Assembly (NCBI GenBank): GCA_032717465.1
Contig: CM064715.1
Span: forward strand, 33,356,112 to 33,420,111
Source of the DNA: Coenobita brevimanus
Taxonomy: Eukaryota > Arthropoda > Malacostraca > Decapoda > Coenobitidae
Direction: 5' to 3'
Length of the DNA: 64,000 nt
Shown: piece by piece, positions 1-9,854 of the stretch
Position numbering within the stretch: the stretch's first letter is position 1
Layout of the letters: each line of letters begins with the position of its first letter
Notes under the pieces: model-generated
What the model saw: the letters and a program-made list of their open reading frames with translations, nothing else
The model's database searches: none
Told to the model about the DNA's origin: nothing
Made by a program: the position numbers and the translations under genes

Positions 1-1874
1 TACTTTATCACTCTACCCTTTTATTTCTTCTGCACGGCAGCAAGTGTTGGGTCAGACTGTTGTTCTTGGGCAACATCTTGGCTACAAATCAGATCTTGCG
101 ACGATGCAACAATGGTCACCTGGGTGACACAGTTCAGAGCCTTGGCTATGGCTCATGTTACTGCAGCCGAAGTCTGAGTAGCGTCATCTACGGTGCAACT
201 ATACTTGGCACCGGGTATGTTGCCTATTATTAGGTCAAAGAAAGGTTTTGGCATGACAACTGCGACTGTCATACCAGTGTAAAATGGAGATGCCACCTGG
301 ATATGTGCCTCAGGGAACAATCTCACTGATCCATCAATAAGCTGAGCTTGGATCTGTTGACCTGTGTATTCCTCAGGCCGAACTAGACACTGCCTGACAG
401 AGCAACCTGAGGAACCATTGTCTCTCAGGACCCCTACAGGAATGCCTCCCACAAACTCTGACTGAACAAGGAAGGCACTGTTACATGTGAGAGGGCCTGT
501 GGAGGAAGAGGCCAGCCATTGATAAGGCTGCTGAATGAACGATGCGGCAAACATGGTGCCCTGAGAGGTCGTACTCACCACCTGGGGAGATGGAGCATTG
601 ACCACCTGTGGCAGAGAGTTCACTGTCGCTGGGGGACTAGTGAACTGTGGGGAAGTACCTGTGCTGCTAGGGACGACACCAACGTACTGCTGTTGAGGAA
701 TAAAGGCTGCGTTCGACTCCTGCCTCCGATACACTAGGGCTGGAGCTGAAAAGGAGAGTCCCAACTGTTGATTGCGTGGCTGATACTGCTGCTGGCAAGG
801 GTACTGCCTGTTGTAACGCATCCAGTCAGGTTTCTGAGTATTTTGACCCTGGTCCTTCTTCTGCGGTTTGCTTGGACCTTGGCCATTATTCTGAGAACGG
901 CCTTGATGCTGTTCAGTCTGAGACGGTTTCCCAGATTTGTCAGCTTTCATGTTCCAGGTGTGTTGCTTACGAGTTTGATACCCGTATGCAGTGAAGAATG
1001 CACCAGCCTTCTCCACCATTTGGCTGGTATCCCTTACCTGGCAGATCTTAAGCTGAGCCATAAGCTCAGCAGGCCATGACTTTTCTAGCTGTTTGCACAG
1101 CATAAGGTCAATTATTCCCTCTTGAGTGGGAGGGGTTTCATCTTTCTCCCTCCACTCATCTATGTACGCAGTAAGCCGATCAAGAAACTGGGCAGCAGTC
1201 TCTTTATCTTGTAGACGCGCCCTCATAAACTGACTCCTGGCATCGTCAGGTGTGAGACCGTACGCTTTGATGAGTGTGGCCTTCATCATCTCATACGTGA
1301 GATCGTCTCCACGAATTCTGTGGAGAATATCAAGGGCAGGGCCCTCAAACATGCTAAGAAACTGGAGTCGTTTAGCTGTCTCATCCAGCTGGTACAGCTG
1401 CACCATATCTTCAAAACGAGCTATGAACGGCTCGATTCGCTAGCCTTCCTTGTATGAAAGAAGCTTGAGGTGCGGGGTTGCCAGAACATGTGCAGGGAGA
1501 GCGCTCGTGGAGCTTGGGTTACTGCACCACATGTGTCTCAAGCCAAGGAGTCTTGCTTGAGCTTCAGCACCTCAAGTTCATGTTTCTCACGTGCCTCGCG
1601 CTCGGCACGTTCGTGTTCTTGTTCTCTCTCGTTGTTCTCACTCGTATTTGCGTTGTTCTCGCTCGTGTTCACGTTCTCTCTCTCGCTGTTCGCATTGTTT
1701 TTGCTTGTGTTCACGTTGTTCTCGCTCGTATTCGTGTTGAATTCTACGCTCTTCATGGGCATCATTCTCACGCTGCTGTTTGTAACTAAACCGTGAGAGC
1801 ACATATTCTTTACTTTGTTGGGGATCAGTAAGCCCCATATCTTTGGCTTCCTGTACATATATATTAGTGGTCAT
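1..1874 (-). pseudogene. Ty3/Gypsy-type gag-protease (element 1), degenerate
   Basis: Coding runs right to left. The first part (about 1874-1540, two overlapping frames) is a highly charged Glu/Arg/Lys/Asn coiled coil, the usual N-terminal leader of this kind of gag. The main frame (153-1443) has a capsid-like helical segment (LSMFEGPALDILHRI, then a long Gln/Pro-rich stretch) and near its end a retropepsin-like segment reading VLRDNGSSG, followed by hydrophobic FDLIIGNIPGA. The catalytic D-[ST]-G appears as D-N-G. There is an in-frame TAG near 1441, a frameshift near 1540-1640, and no CCHC knuckle is visible. Frame remnants continue to base 1 and resemble the spacer between protease and RT, so pol probably lies left of the window. 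A primer binding site and LTR lie upstream at 2182-3082. Dead retroelement gene; the family call is from architecture, not a search. Confidence 0.75.
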
Positions 1875-2181
1875 GATGCTAACTCAACCAAGGCTGAGTG
1901 GACTAAAGACTGAGTACTGACTGCTATTTTGCAGAGAAATACTAATAATCAAAAGTAAAGAATATAGGCACAAGCTGGTGCTGACCAGTTTTATGTAGTT
2001 AAACTAATAAAGAAAATAAGAAGGGGAAAAATGCAACTGACTGAGAAAACTATTACATAAAATTAATAGAGATGAATCAATAACTACCAGTAAGATAGTG
2101 CCTATACTCTTTAATGATAACAAATACCTAGGTGTGAGTGAGTATTATTTCGCAAATAACTTTAGAGCTAGGAGTTAATAT

Positions 2182-2199
2182 CTTGGAAAGAGGTCGCCA
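2182..2199 (-). other. Primer binding site, element 1
   Basis: On the minus strand the sequence begins TGGCGACCTCTTTCC two bases after an LTR-like CATGACA end. A TGG start complementary to a tRNA CCA tail, placed between an LTR end and a gag leader, is the normal primer-binding arrangement. The priming tRNA was not identified. Confidence 0.55.
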
Positions 2200-2201
2200 G
2201 T

Positions 2202-3082
2202 TGTCATGGCGGGATGTAAATTTATGAATAAAAAGTTACTAAATATTCCTTCAAAATAGAGACAAGGAATTGACTTGTGAAAATCAAGTAGTAAGTTTTA
2301 CTTTATGCCGGCTTACGTCGCCGATTCTCTAAGGACGAGAATTTATAAACTTTCTCAACAGTACACAGCAGAGACTAATTACTCATGCATGCTGTTTGTT
2401 AGTACTGTTAGCCTCTTGAGAAAGTGACTCCATCTCTCACAATCAATAACTAATACTAATAGTAATAAACAGGTTCTTGCCGGTGCTTAACTCCTGGCTG
2501 GCACAACAGATTTAAATTTGATACAAAAGAACTGGCCTAAGTACCAGATATGAATATTGTAAAGAGTTTGTGCAAACTAGGAGCGGCAACTAAAATAAGC
2601 TTAATGTGGAGAAATAAAACACGAGTCTAATTACATTAAGCTCAAAGAAAAGAATTGTAAATTTTTTTATTACAATAAAAAAAAATTACATTACATGAAT
2701 CTCAAAATGAATTCAAAAGGGGAATTCACAGTCACTAGGAAACTCATGAATTCAAATAACAAGAGAATACACTCACCTGCTTATTCAAAAGCTAAACGTA
2801 AGCCTAGAAAAACGAACAGAAATACTGGTCAGTGAAGGGGAGCCGAAACAAAAGTCTGGACGCCTGTGATGAACATCAAAACGCTGCTATTCGCTGTAAG
2901 CCCGTTTCGCCAATTCACCGTCTAGGTGGAGATTCAGGAACTTGCTGTACAAGAGGCGCTGCTCTACGCTGGGCACAAACGATCCTATCCTCGAGACAAC
3001 TCAAAGCTGACTGAGGTCAAACTAGGAAAGGGAACGAGAGATGGCCGTGTTCGCCGGAAGTAGGCGTGGCCTAACTTCAACA
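2202..3082 (-). repeat. Probable 5' LTR of element 1 (outer edge uncertain)
   Basis: The inner edge (TGTCATGGCG on the plus strand) sits two bases from the primer binding site. The outer edge is inferred: a ...CAACA end at 3082 gives TG...CA termini, but ...GTGACA at 3180 is an alternative. The interval has no long reading frame and is AT-rich. Frame remnants of element 2 seem to resume at about 3127, which favours the shorter version. The partner LTR lies outside the window, so neither length nor target-site duplication can be confirmed. Confidence 0.45.
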
Positions 3083-3126
3083 GTCAATGGAAAGAGGACG
3101 AACAATATAGGCTCACAATAAATCAC

Positions 3127-3608
3127 TCAGTGAAAACACTGATGTCGTGGATAAGAATGGTCACTTGTGAAACAGTGACAAATGTTCTGAAAACCATCCC
3201 GATCGAAGTGAATTCGAGGATGGTTGAACTGAGTGATGTCCAGTGGGAATTCCACTAGAGTTTGTGGTTTTCTCACAAAGTACAATGTCACGAATTTATA
3301 TAAATACACTTGCGCGAATTCGTGACACTGTTATGACTGAATTTGGCTTGCAGGTGAACAATCAAGTTAGTTCCTGGGTCTTCTCTTACAAGGACGGGCA
3401 CAAATTTGGACTGATAGGGACTAAGCTTTTCCACTGTAAGGAGGCTGATTTGAGTATAAAGTTGCAACGGATTCGTGACCACTGCAGGGTTCACCTTTAC
3501 TCTTTCGACTTTGTTCTTCTGGCAAGGAATGTGATTTACTACGTGAGAGGCGCCTCCCCATTCCATGACTCTCCTTTCGCCATTCCAAATAATGGGGGCT
3601 TGACTCAA
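3127..3608 (-). pseudogene. Possible pol spacer fragment of Gypsy-type element 2
   Basis: Two overlapping minus-strand frames (3288-3608 and 3127-3309, one frameshift) read LSPYQSKFVPVLVREDPGTN and later DITQFNHPRIHFDRDGF. This resembles the beta-rich spacer between protease and RT in Gypsy-type pol, where a 'lkP.s...vpV.v' pattern is common. It lies downstream, in transcription order, of the zinc-knuckle gag at 3950-4213, as expected if both belong to element 2. The opposite strand is also open over 3243-3647, which I regard as a shadow. Family assignment is tentative. Confidence 0.35.
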
Positions 3609-3949
3609 TATGTCACACCTGAGGAGGAGGTCAGCGTTGATGTATGAATTAGGTACTACCGGGAACCACTGTTTGTGAGTTATTATGTTACCGACCTCAG
3701 TTTCAGTTCACAGCATTCCTAAAATTCTCATAGGTGCACCTGTGACTCCTTGTAATTGAGGACAGTTTCACCGTGAATGTATCTCTCCTCTTAGTCGCTT
3801 GGCAGTCGATTCCTTTATTAGTGTGTAACTGCTTAGTGTGAATCAACTAGTGCCTCTACCACCTTCCCATTGGCAATGATACTAATGGTGAGAGAGGTAT
3901 GACCACCAGCTAGTCATATTCTCGGACTAGGGTCCTGGGAAATGTACAT

Positions 3950-4213
3950 GTTAGGATTAGCCTGGATTGAGGCTTCCTCCTTACATCCGGGGCACCCGTG
4001 GTTTCCCCAAAGACATCCGGGTCTTCGGCAGTCAAAACAACAACCAGGTGGGGGTTTTCGTCACACTCTTGCAAACCGTGGGACGTTGCTCGGCAGTGAC
4101 TACAATATTTTCAGCAGGGGGTTTCCTGATCACTCGCCTGCCTCATACTCAATAGCTCTTGATTTGTTTTTACTTCCTGCACTTGAGCTCTCAGTTCCTC
4201 CATTTCATTCTTA
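3950..4213 (-). pseudogene. Gag C-terminus with zinc knuckles (element 2)
   Basis: The minus strand encodes an acidic helix (EMEELRAQVQEVKTN) and then YCSHCRATSHGLQEC, an exact C-X2-C-X4-H-X4-C retroviral zinc knuckle. After a frameshift in an A4C5 run comes CFDCRRPGCLWGNH, which keeps knuckle spacing but with His and the last Cys exchanged, then more Cys pairs. This is the nucleic-acid-binding end of a gag whose N-terminal part lies at 6464-7212; a LINE now separates the two. Downstream 3650-3950 holds nothing I can name. Confidence 0.6.
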
Positions 4214-4228
4214 GTTTCCACCATTCTT
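4214..4228 (-). repeat. Target-site duplication (left copy) of LINE A
   Basis: The bases beside the LINE poly(T) (4214-4228) match 6449-6463 at 12 of 15 positions (AAGAATGGTGGAAAC against AAGAATAGTAGTAAC on the minus strand). Joining the flanks at this point puts the two gag halves next to each other, which supports the pair as a decayed duplication. Confidence 0.5.
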
Positions 4229-6448
4229 TTTTTTTATGCGAAGAAGAAGGAACCAAAGGCCATGAGCCCGCAATTTACAGTTCCTTCTAAGAGAAAAACA
4301 AAATACAAGAGAGAGTCAAATTCAAGATCCATTCATTTCGAGATGCCTGGACACACTGCGTTTGAAAGACTGGAGATCATAGGCAGTAGGAAGTACAGAC
4401 AGAGGGAGACAGTTCCAGAGTTGACCTGTTGCATAAATAAAGGATTGGGAGTAACGGTTAGCTCTTGCATTAGAGAGTTGGACAGAAAAAGGATGAGAGT
4501 TTGCTGCTAGAAGGGTGCTACGCGCCCGTCATAGAGGTGGAGGAATGCATGCAGACAGTTCAGAGGAGCAGTGACCATTAAAGTGGCGATAGAAAAGAGA
4601 TAAAGATGCAACATGCGGTAAAGAGACAGAGGTTGAAGGGAGTCAGTAAGAAGAGGAGAGTTAATGAGATGGAAAGCCTTTGACTCCATCCTATTGAGAA
4701 GCGCTGTATGTGGGGAGCCTCCCCACATATGAGAGTTATATTCCACACAGGGGCAGATAAAACCCCTGTATAGAGTCAACAGTTGTGCAGGGGTAAAGAA
4801 AGAACGGAGTCGGCTTACCAAACCCAATCTCTTGGAAGCAGATTTTACAAGAGAAGTAATATGATCTTTCCAAGATAAGTCCCAAGTAAATGAAACCCCA
4901 AGCATGTTCAAGGATGATGCAGGATTAAGCTGAATATTATTAAACATTAGTGGGTACAGTATACCTATGGAAGATTTTGACAGGTTGATAGGTGTAAGAA
5001 CTGAGTCTTAGATGCATTAAAAACAACAAGATTATTTTTACCCCAGTCAGAGATACAAGCCAAGTCAGACATTAGGTGTGCCATAGCCTCATCCCTTGTT
5101 TGCTGAAGTAACTGCTGAGATGGGCATTGCAGGAACCGAATGGAAAGGTGAAGGGTGGAGTCATCAGCGTATGAGTGGACAGGGTTAGATGTACAGCTTA
5201 GGTCAATGATGAATAAAAGGAAGAGAGTTGGTAATAGGACAGAGCCCTGAGGAACACCACTGTTGATAGATCTAGAAGAAGAACGATGGCCGTCTACAAT
5301 AGCGGCTATAGAACGACCAGAAAGGAAGCTAGTGATGAAGGCACAGATAGAAGGATAGAAACCGTAAGAGGGCAGTTTGGAAATTAAAGATTTATGCCAG
5401 ACTTGATCGAAAGCCTTTGAGATGTCAAGTGCAATGGCAAAGCTTTCGCCAAAGTCCCAAAAGGAGGATGACCAGGAGTCTGAAAGGTAGGTGAGAAGAT
5501 CGCCAGCGGGGCGTCCCTGACGGAATCCGTACTGACGATCAGAAAGAAGGTTGTGAGAGAATAGATAACTTAAAATTTTTCTATTGAGAATTGACTCAAA
5601 AACTTTTGAAATACAGGACGTTAAAGCAATTGGACGATAGTTGGAGGGTTGGGAGTGGTCACATTTCTTTGGGACTGGCTGAATGAGAGCAAACTTCCAA
5701 CAAGAAGGAAAGGTACAAGTTGACAGACAAAGGCGAAAGAGTTTGCCTAGGCAGGGTATATGCACAGAAGCACAGTTCTTGAGAACAACAGGAGGGACTC
5801 CATCAGGCCCATATGCCTTGTTAGTATTCAGGCCAGTGATGGCAGAAAATACATCAGCTGAAAAAATTTTAATGTCAGCCATGAGGAAGTCAGAGGCGGG
5901 AAGTGATGGAGGAACAGCACCGGAATCATCTAAGGTGGAACTGGAGAAGAAAGTCTGTGCGAAGAGATCTGCTTTATCAGTAGAAGAAATAGCTACAGAA
6001 CCATCAGAGTAGAAAAGAGGAGGGAAGGATGATGAGGTAAAGTTGTTAGAAAGGTTTTTGGCAAGGTGCCAAAAGGAGCAGGAAGAATTCGAGTTGGAGA
6101 GTTGAGAGCATTTAGTATGGATGAAATTATTTTAGCAGAGCGAAGAACAGACTTAGCACGATTTCGGGCAGAAACGTAAAGATGATGTGATTCAGGGGTG
6201 GGTTGACTCCGGTACCTTTTGTAGGCCCTCTCCTTGTTGCAGACAGCATTAGAAAAAGCATGATTAAACCAAGGCTTTCTTGCGTTAGTCAAACGATATG
6301 AGAAAGGAATGTATGCTTCCATGCCTGAGAGAATAACCTCCGTAATGTGCAAGGCACACTGAGATGGCTCCTGGCCATGGAAGCAATAATCATTACTGGC
6401 CGGGCCTTCAGGAATGGAGGGAGTGGAACGTGTGCCGGTCTTTTCCCT
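4229..6448 (-). mobile_element. LINE A (Jockey/CR1-like), 5'-truncated, inserted in gag
   Basis: A 2.2-kb retroposon read right to left: RT, thumb/C-terminal domain, a short 3' UTR ending GTTCCTTCTTCTTCGCAT and a poly(A) (T run at 4227-4235). Related 3' ends lie at 24631-25099 and 61634-61733 on the plus strand, and a divergent one at 51788-52440, so this is a multi-copy family with a conserved 3' UTR. No endonuclease domain is present, so it is 5'-truncated. It separates the two halves of the element 2 gag. Confidence 0.8.
4340..6420 (-). pseudogene. LINE A reverse transcriptase
   Basis: The best frame (4965-5882, 305 aa) has RT motifs in order: GPDGVPPVVLKN, the finger motif NYRPIALTS, QYGFRQGRPAGD, the A-motif ALDISKAFDQVWH, the B-motif SGVPQGSVL and the catalytic C-motif YADDSTLH. 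The upstream frame (5993-6466) has a RYRSQPTPESHHLYVSARNRAKS linker typical of Jockey/CR1-type LINEs. The downstream frame (4507-4947) has LGVSFTWDLSWKDHITS and a C-terminal helical region that continues to about 4340. Frame breaks near 6000 and 4950 disable it. Catalytic aspartates are intact in the central frame. Confidence 0.8.
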
Positions 6449-6463
6449 GTTACTACTATTCTT

Positions 6464-7212
6464 CACTGGTACCGCGTTGACTTGAGTGGACCGTCTCTCT
6501 TCCAGTAACTGTCATTCATGTTGCATATATTCAAGGAATTTGCGCGATGGGTACTCATCCTCTAGAAATCCCTCTAACTTCTCGCTTAAAGCAGAAAGTA
6601 AGCCATACCACAGCTTCTTCTCTATTCATTGGTCTCAATTAGGAAATTTCTCATTAGGGAAGTTTGATTCGATTACTGCATGTTGACAAATGAACCTATG
6701 GGTGAAAGCCTGGGATGATTCTCTCCAGTCATAGTTCATTGCCTCCAATTCCTGCCACACATGATCGACACTGACCTCTATTGCAAACTCTGTCCTAAAG
6801 AGATGAGGAGATGTTTAAGTGTTAGCCAGGAGTCTGTTTGATGGTTTCCTTGATGGTTGTGTATAAATATGGCAAACTCCGAACTGACCCTACTCTTAGC
6901 GATTTGCATGCGGGTGGAATCGTTTGGGTCGCACTGTTCCATTAATTCGAAGAACATTTCTAATCTGGCCATTGCATCGAGTCCTTGCAACTGGTGGAGT
7001 TCCAAGATTGGAATATCCCGGGGCTTAGTGTGAACCTTCTCCTTCATTCTCATGAACGAGTGAGGGGTTGAATGTGATGATTGAAAAAGGGTGGCAGGGA
7101 GTAGTGGGGGCTCCATCTCTTCTAGCTCTCTTGCTATTCTATATCTCACTAATCGCTCATCCTCCCTTTTCTCGGACTTAGGTCTACAACTGGCAGTACC
7201 ATATCTACTCAA
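6464..7212 (-). pseudogene. Gag N-terminal/capsid-like region of element 2
   Basis: The frame at 6778-7212 encodes 144 aa: a charged start, a Pro-rich linker, then an Ala/Leu/Met-rich helical stretch (LDAMARLEMFFELMEQCDPND). The frame continues after a shift to about 6490 with WQELEAMNYDWRESSQAF. This helix-rich layout fits a retroelement capsid and is followed, across the LINE insertion, by the zinc knuckles at 3950-4213. I cannot assign a clade. Confidence 0.5.
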
Positions 7213-8607
7213 AACGCAAAGAGGAAGGGGGATCTAACCTGTTCATACGATGATCTGAGAAAAATGTTCTTGCCCTCACTCCATGGGCTCGATACACTAT
7301 TAGTTCTACACCCGAGATTTCCAACGATCGAGGAATCTGGCTATGGCCTACTAGAGATGCTTTTAGCATGTTACTTGGGACTGTTAATCATATAAGATTG
7401 GCGGGCCTCTAGTGCACCTGGTTATGGAGAATATTTATTATCCCACCGCTCTAGCCCCCAGTGTATTGCCGAGACTTTTAATGAATATCTCACTGTTAAG
7501 ACACCAGAATGTTACAATGATTCCAGTCCCACAAACCTTTGATGTCACTACAATTTCTCCTCTTACAACAATTTCTTATATCACTGTTTAGCGTTGGAGT
7601 ATAAATCACCAGGATGCGCACTGAATATAAAGTTGAGAATACAGTGGTGTCAGTTGGTAATGGGTCTTTAGTAATAGGTGGAATTTCTATGCCGGTTCTA
7701 GTTTCCTTATTCAATTCATGGTTGTATTATTATTTATAGAGGATAGGAGGTGTGGTAGTGTGATATTCTTTATGGCTAGCCGTTTCTGGACTGACCTTGA
7801 GCATAACATTTTTTATTTACCATCGTGGCTGCCATTAAAATACCGAGCCTGTTTTTAGTGTAGACCAAACCAACTTGGGTGCTTTACGCCCCATTTACTC
7901 TGAAATAGATACCAATGACTTACCCGATTTATGTCCAAACTGTAGGATCAGATTTCACACTGAATGGGTCAGCATGAATTTAGGTAGGCTTAGGTTCTCA
8001 AGTTGTTATTCTCCCTAGTACTCCATGCTGGCCGCCACATACATAGCTATCAAAGAAGGGTAGTTGGAAACCCGAATTTAAAGAGTATAACATTGACTTT
8101 AATCAAATCCAAAGTTAGATAAATGCTTAAATCCATAAACTCACTTCCCTAGTTAACACTGATCTAATACCACTTGGAACAGAAGGACCTTACGAGTTAT
8201 GAGTGGATGTCGTTCTCCTCGGTCACTTGAGGACTCGAGGAGGGAGTATACTAAAACGATTTAAAGACAACTTAACTCAGTAATACATCGTGCACCACTC
8301 TCCTACAATAACAATTTCACTTCAATGATGAGACTTAATCATAACACTCAGTTCAATAAATGGTAAGACCCAAAATGACCTAATTCAATATTTACACAAC
8401 TTCCGAGAATTAGATTACCTTTTTAGACTAATGAAATACACTTCGATTACATTATTTCCCTTGTGACTTATAATACAGAAAACTCCCCGACTTAGATTAA
8501 GGTACAATGATTTAGATCCTTGCCCAACACAATGAATGTGTGGAGGGAAGTGTATGGTATGTGTGGTGACGTGTTTGGCAGATTACGACTTGATTTGATG
8601 TTAAAAT
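7213..8607. other. Leader of element 2, no gene seen
   Basis: About 1.4 kb with no credible reading frame. By position it is the 5' leader, and possibly LTR, of element 2. I searched by eye for a tRNA-complementary primer binding site and found none that convinces. Confidence 0.4.
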
Positions 8608-8783
8608 CTGTGGACCAGACGAAAAGCAGTGCTTGAGTCACACAAGAACTTTGCTATTGAACACACTATTAATCACTCAGTTCTCTATAACTTTCAATGT
8701 GGAAACAACGGAAGGGGGAATTATGAGGCCTTATCACTAACCTGTGGACCGGACGAAAAGCAGTGGTTGAGTCACGCACACAA
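8608..8783. repeat. Two direct copies of a ~37-bp motif
   Basis: A motif beginning CTGTGGACCAGACGAAAAGC is present at 8608-8645 and again at 8743-8783 with only a few substitutions, 134 bp apart. It lies in the presumed leader/LTR of element 2. A (CGTT)n run follows at 8788-8803. Confidence 0.7.
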
Positions 8784-8965
8784 ATCGTTCGTTCGTTCGT
8801 TGAAAGATTCCCTGCACATATAGTGCAGGCCGGGCCATACATTAGCCCGGTCAGTGGAGTATGGGCTGATTATAAAACAGTAAGTGGGGAGGACAGGACC
8901 TGGGGTTTGCCCAGCACACACGTCCTGTCTCCTGACTGGCTTTGTGGTGTGTGTGACGCACATAA

Positions 8966-9025
8966 TTTTTTTTTTTTTTTTTTTTTTTTCCGGCCTATCA
9001 ACCATTGGGGCCGAAGCCCCTGGTT
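8966..9025 (-). other. 3' terminal hairpin and poly(A) of the I-like LINE
   Basis: On the minus strand, a stem-loop AACCAGGGGC-ttcg-GCCCC-AATGGTT (9000-9025) sits about ten bases before a run of 24 A (8966-8989). A 3' hairpin beside the tail is where many LINE RTs recognise their RNA; that role is inferred. Confidence 0.65.
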
Positions 9026-9039
9026 ATTAAGGCCATTTC

Positions 9040-9094
9040 TATATATATGTATATACATTTAAACATATATACATATATATACAAACATATATAT

Positions 9095-9135
<41 letters not shown>

Positions 9136-9240
9136 TCTATGCATACATACAGACACACTTTCATGCAAACGTACATATATATATAATAATTTTAATCTTA
9201 TTTAATTTTTTTTGTATTTTTATTTTTTATTTTTTCTTGG
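9040..9240. repeat. TA, CA and T/A-rich microsatellites inside the LINE 3' UTR
   Basis: Alternating (TA)n, an uninterrupted (CA)n at about 9105-9132, (CATA)n and T-rich sequence. They lie between the coding 3' UTR and the terminal hairpin, so they either expanded after insertion or travel with the element. Confidence 0.8.
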
Positions 9241-9377
9241 TTTTATATTTTTATACCTTATGTTATAAAGTAAAACTAATCTAAATACCCTAAAACTAAT
9301 CACCTAACAGACAAATCGCTAACCTATACTAAATCCTACAGAGACAAATAGCTAGACCTACACTAATGGTAAAAATA

Positions 9378-9793
9378 CCTCGACTAACAGAACACCATCG
9401 ACTGCAGATATGTAATGCCTTTCTACATTACATACCTGCACTCATCACCTGGTAACTGTCAGTCGAGGCACAACCTAATATAGGGGACATCAATATATGA
9501 AAGGGAACCAGACGAGTCAGGAACATTTCCATATACGTCAGCTGTCGTCCCTAATTAGAATAACTTAAGCAAGATAATATAATGTATTTACATAATTTGC
9601 ACAGAAAGTGAAGAACCTCGCCCAGCAGACCACCATCGACTGCAAGTGCCCAATACCTTCCTATATTGCACACTTGCACTCATCAGCTGGTGACTGTCAG
9701 GCGAGGAACTTTGCTTAATGTAGGGGACATCAATATTAGAAATAGATCGGTGGGAGGAGGAACTATTTGAAATATGTCAACTGTCAACCCTAA
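9378..9793 (-). repeat. Two tandem ~238-bp hairpin units in the LINE 3' UTR
   Basis: Unit 1 (9378-9553) and unit 2 (9616-9793) share blocks such as CACCATCGACTGCA and TAGGGGACATCAATAT. Each begins with a ~91-nt hairpin (9378-9468; 9616-9706): outer stem CCTCGACT/AGTCGAGG or CCTCGCC/GGCGAGG, an ACCA/TGGT step, then a 15-bp inner stem with an 8-nt loop (9403-9440; 9641-9678). Each then has a second weaker hairpin beginning TAGGG and ending CCCTA. Stem sequences differ between the units but pairing is kept; see findings. Confidence 0.8.
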
Positions 9794-9854
9794 TTAATAT
9801 TACAATATATACATATTTACTCTTCATAAAAACCATAACCACACAGTAAAAAAG

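Noticed and set aside
3243..3647. 134-codon plus-strand open frame
   Set aside because: The opposite strand is also open, fits element 2 pol, and this frame has no recognisable motif.
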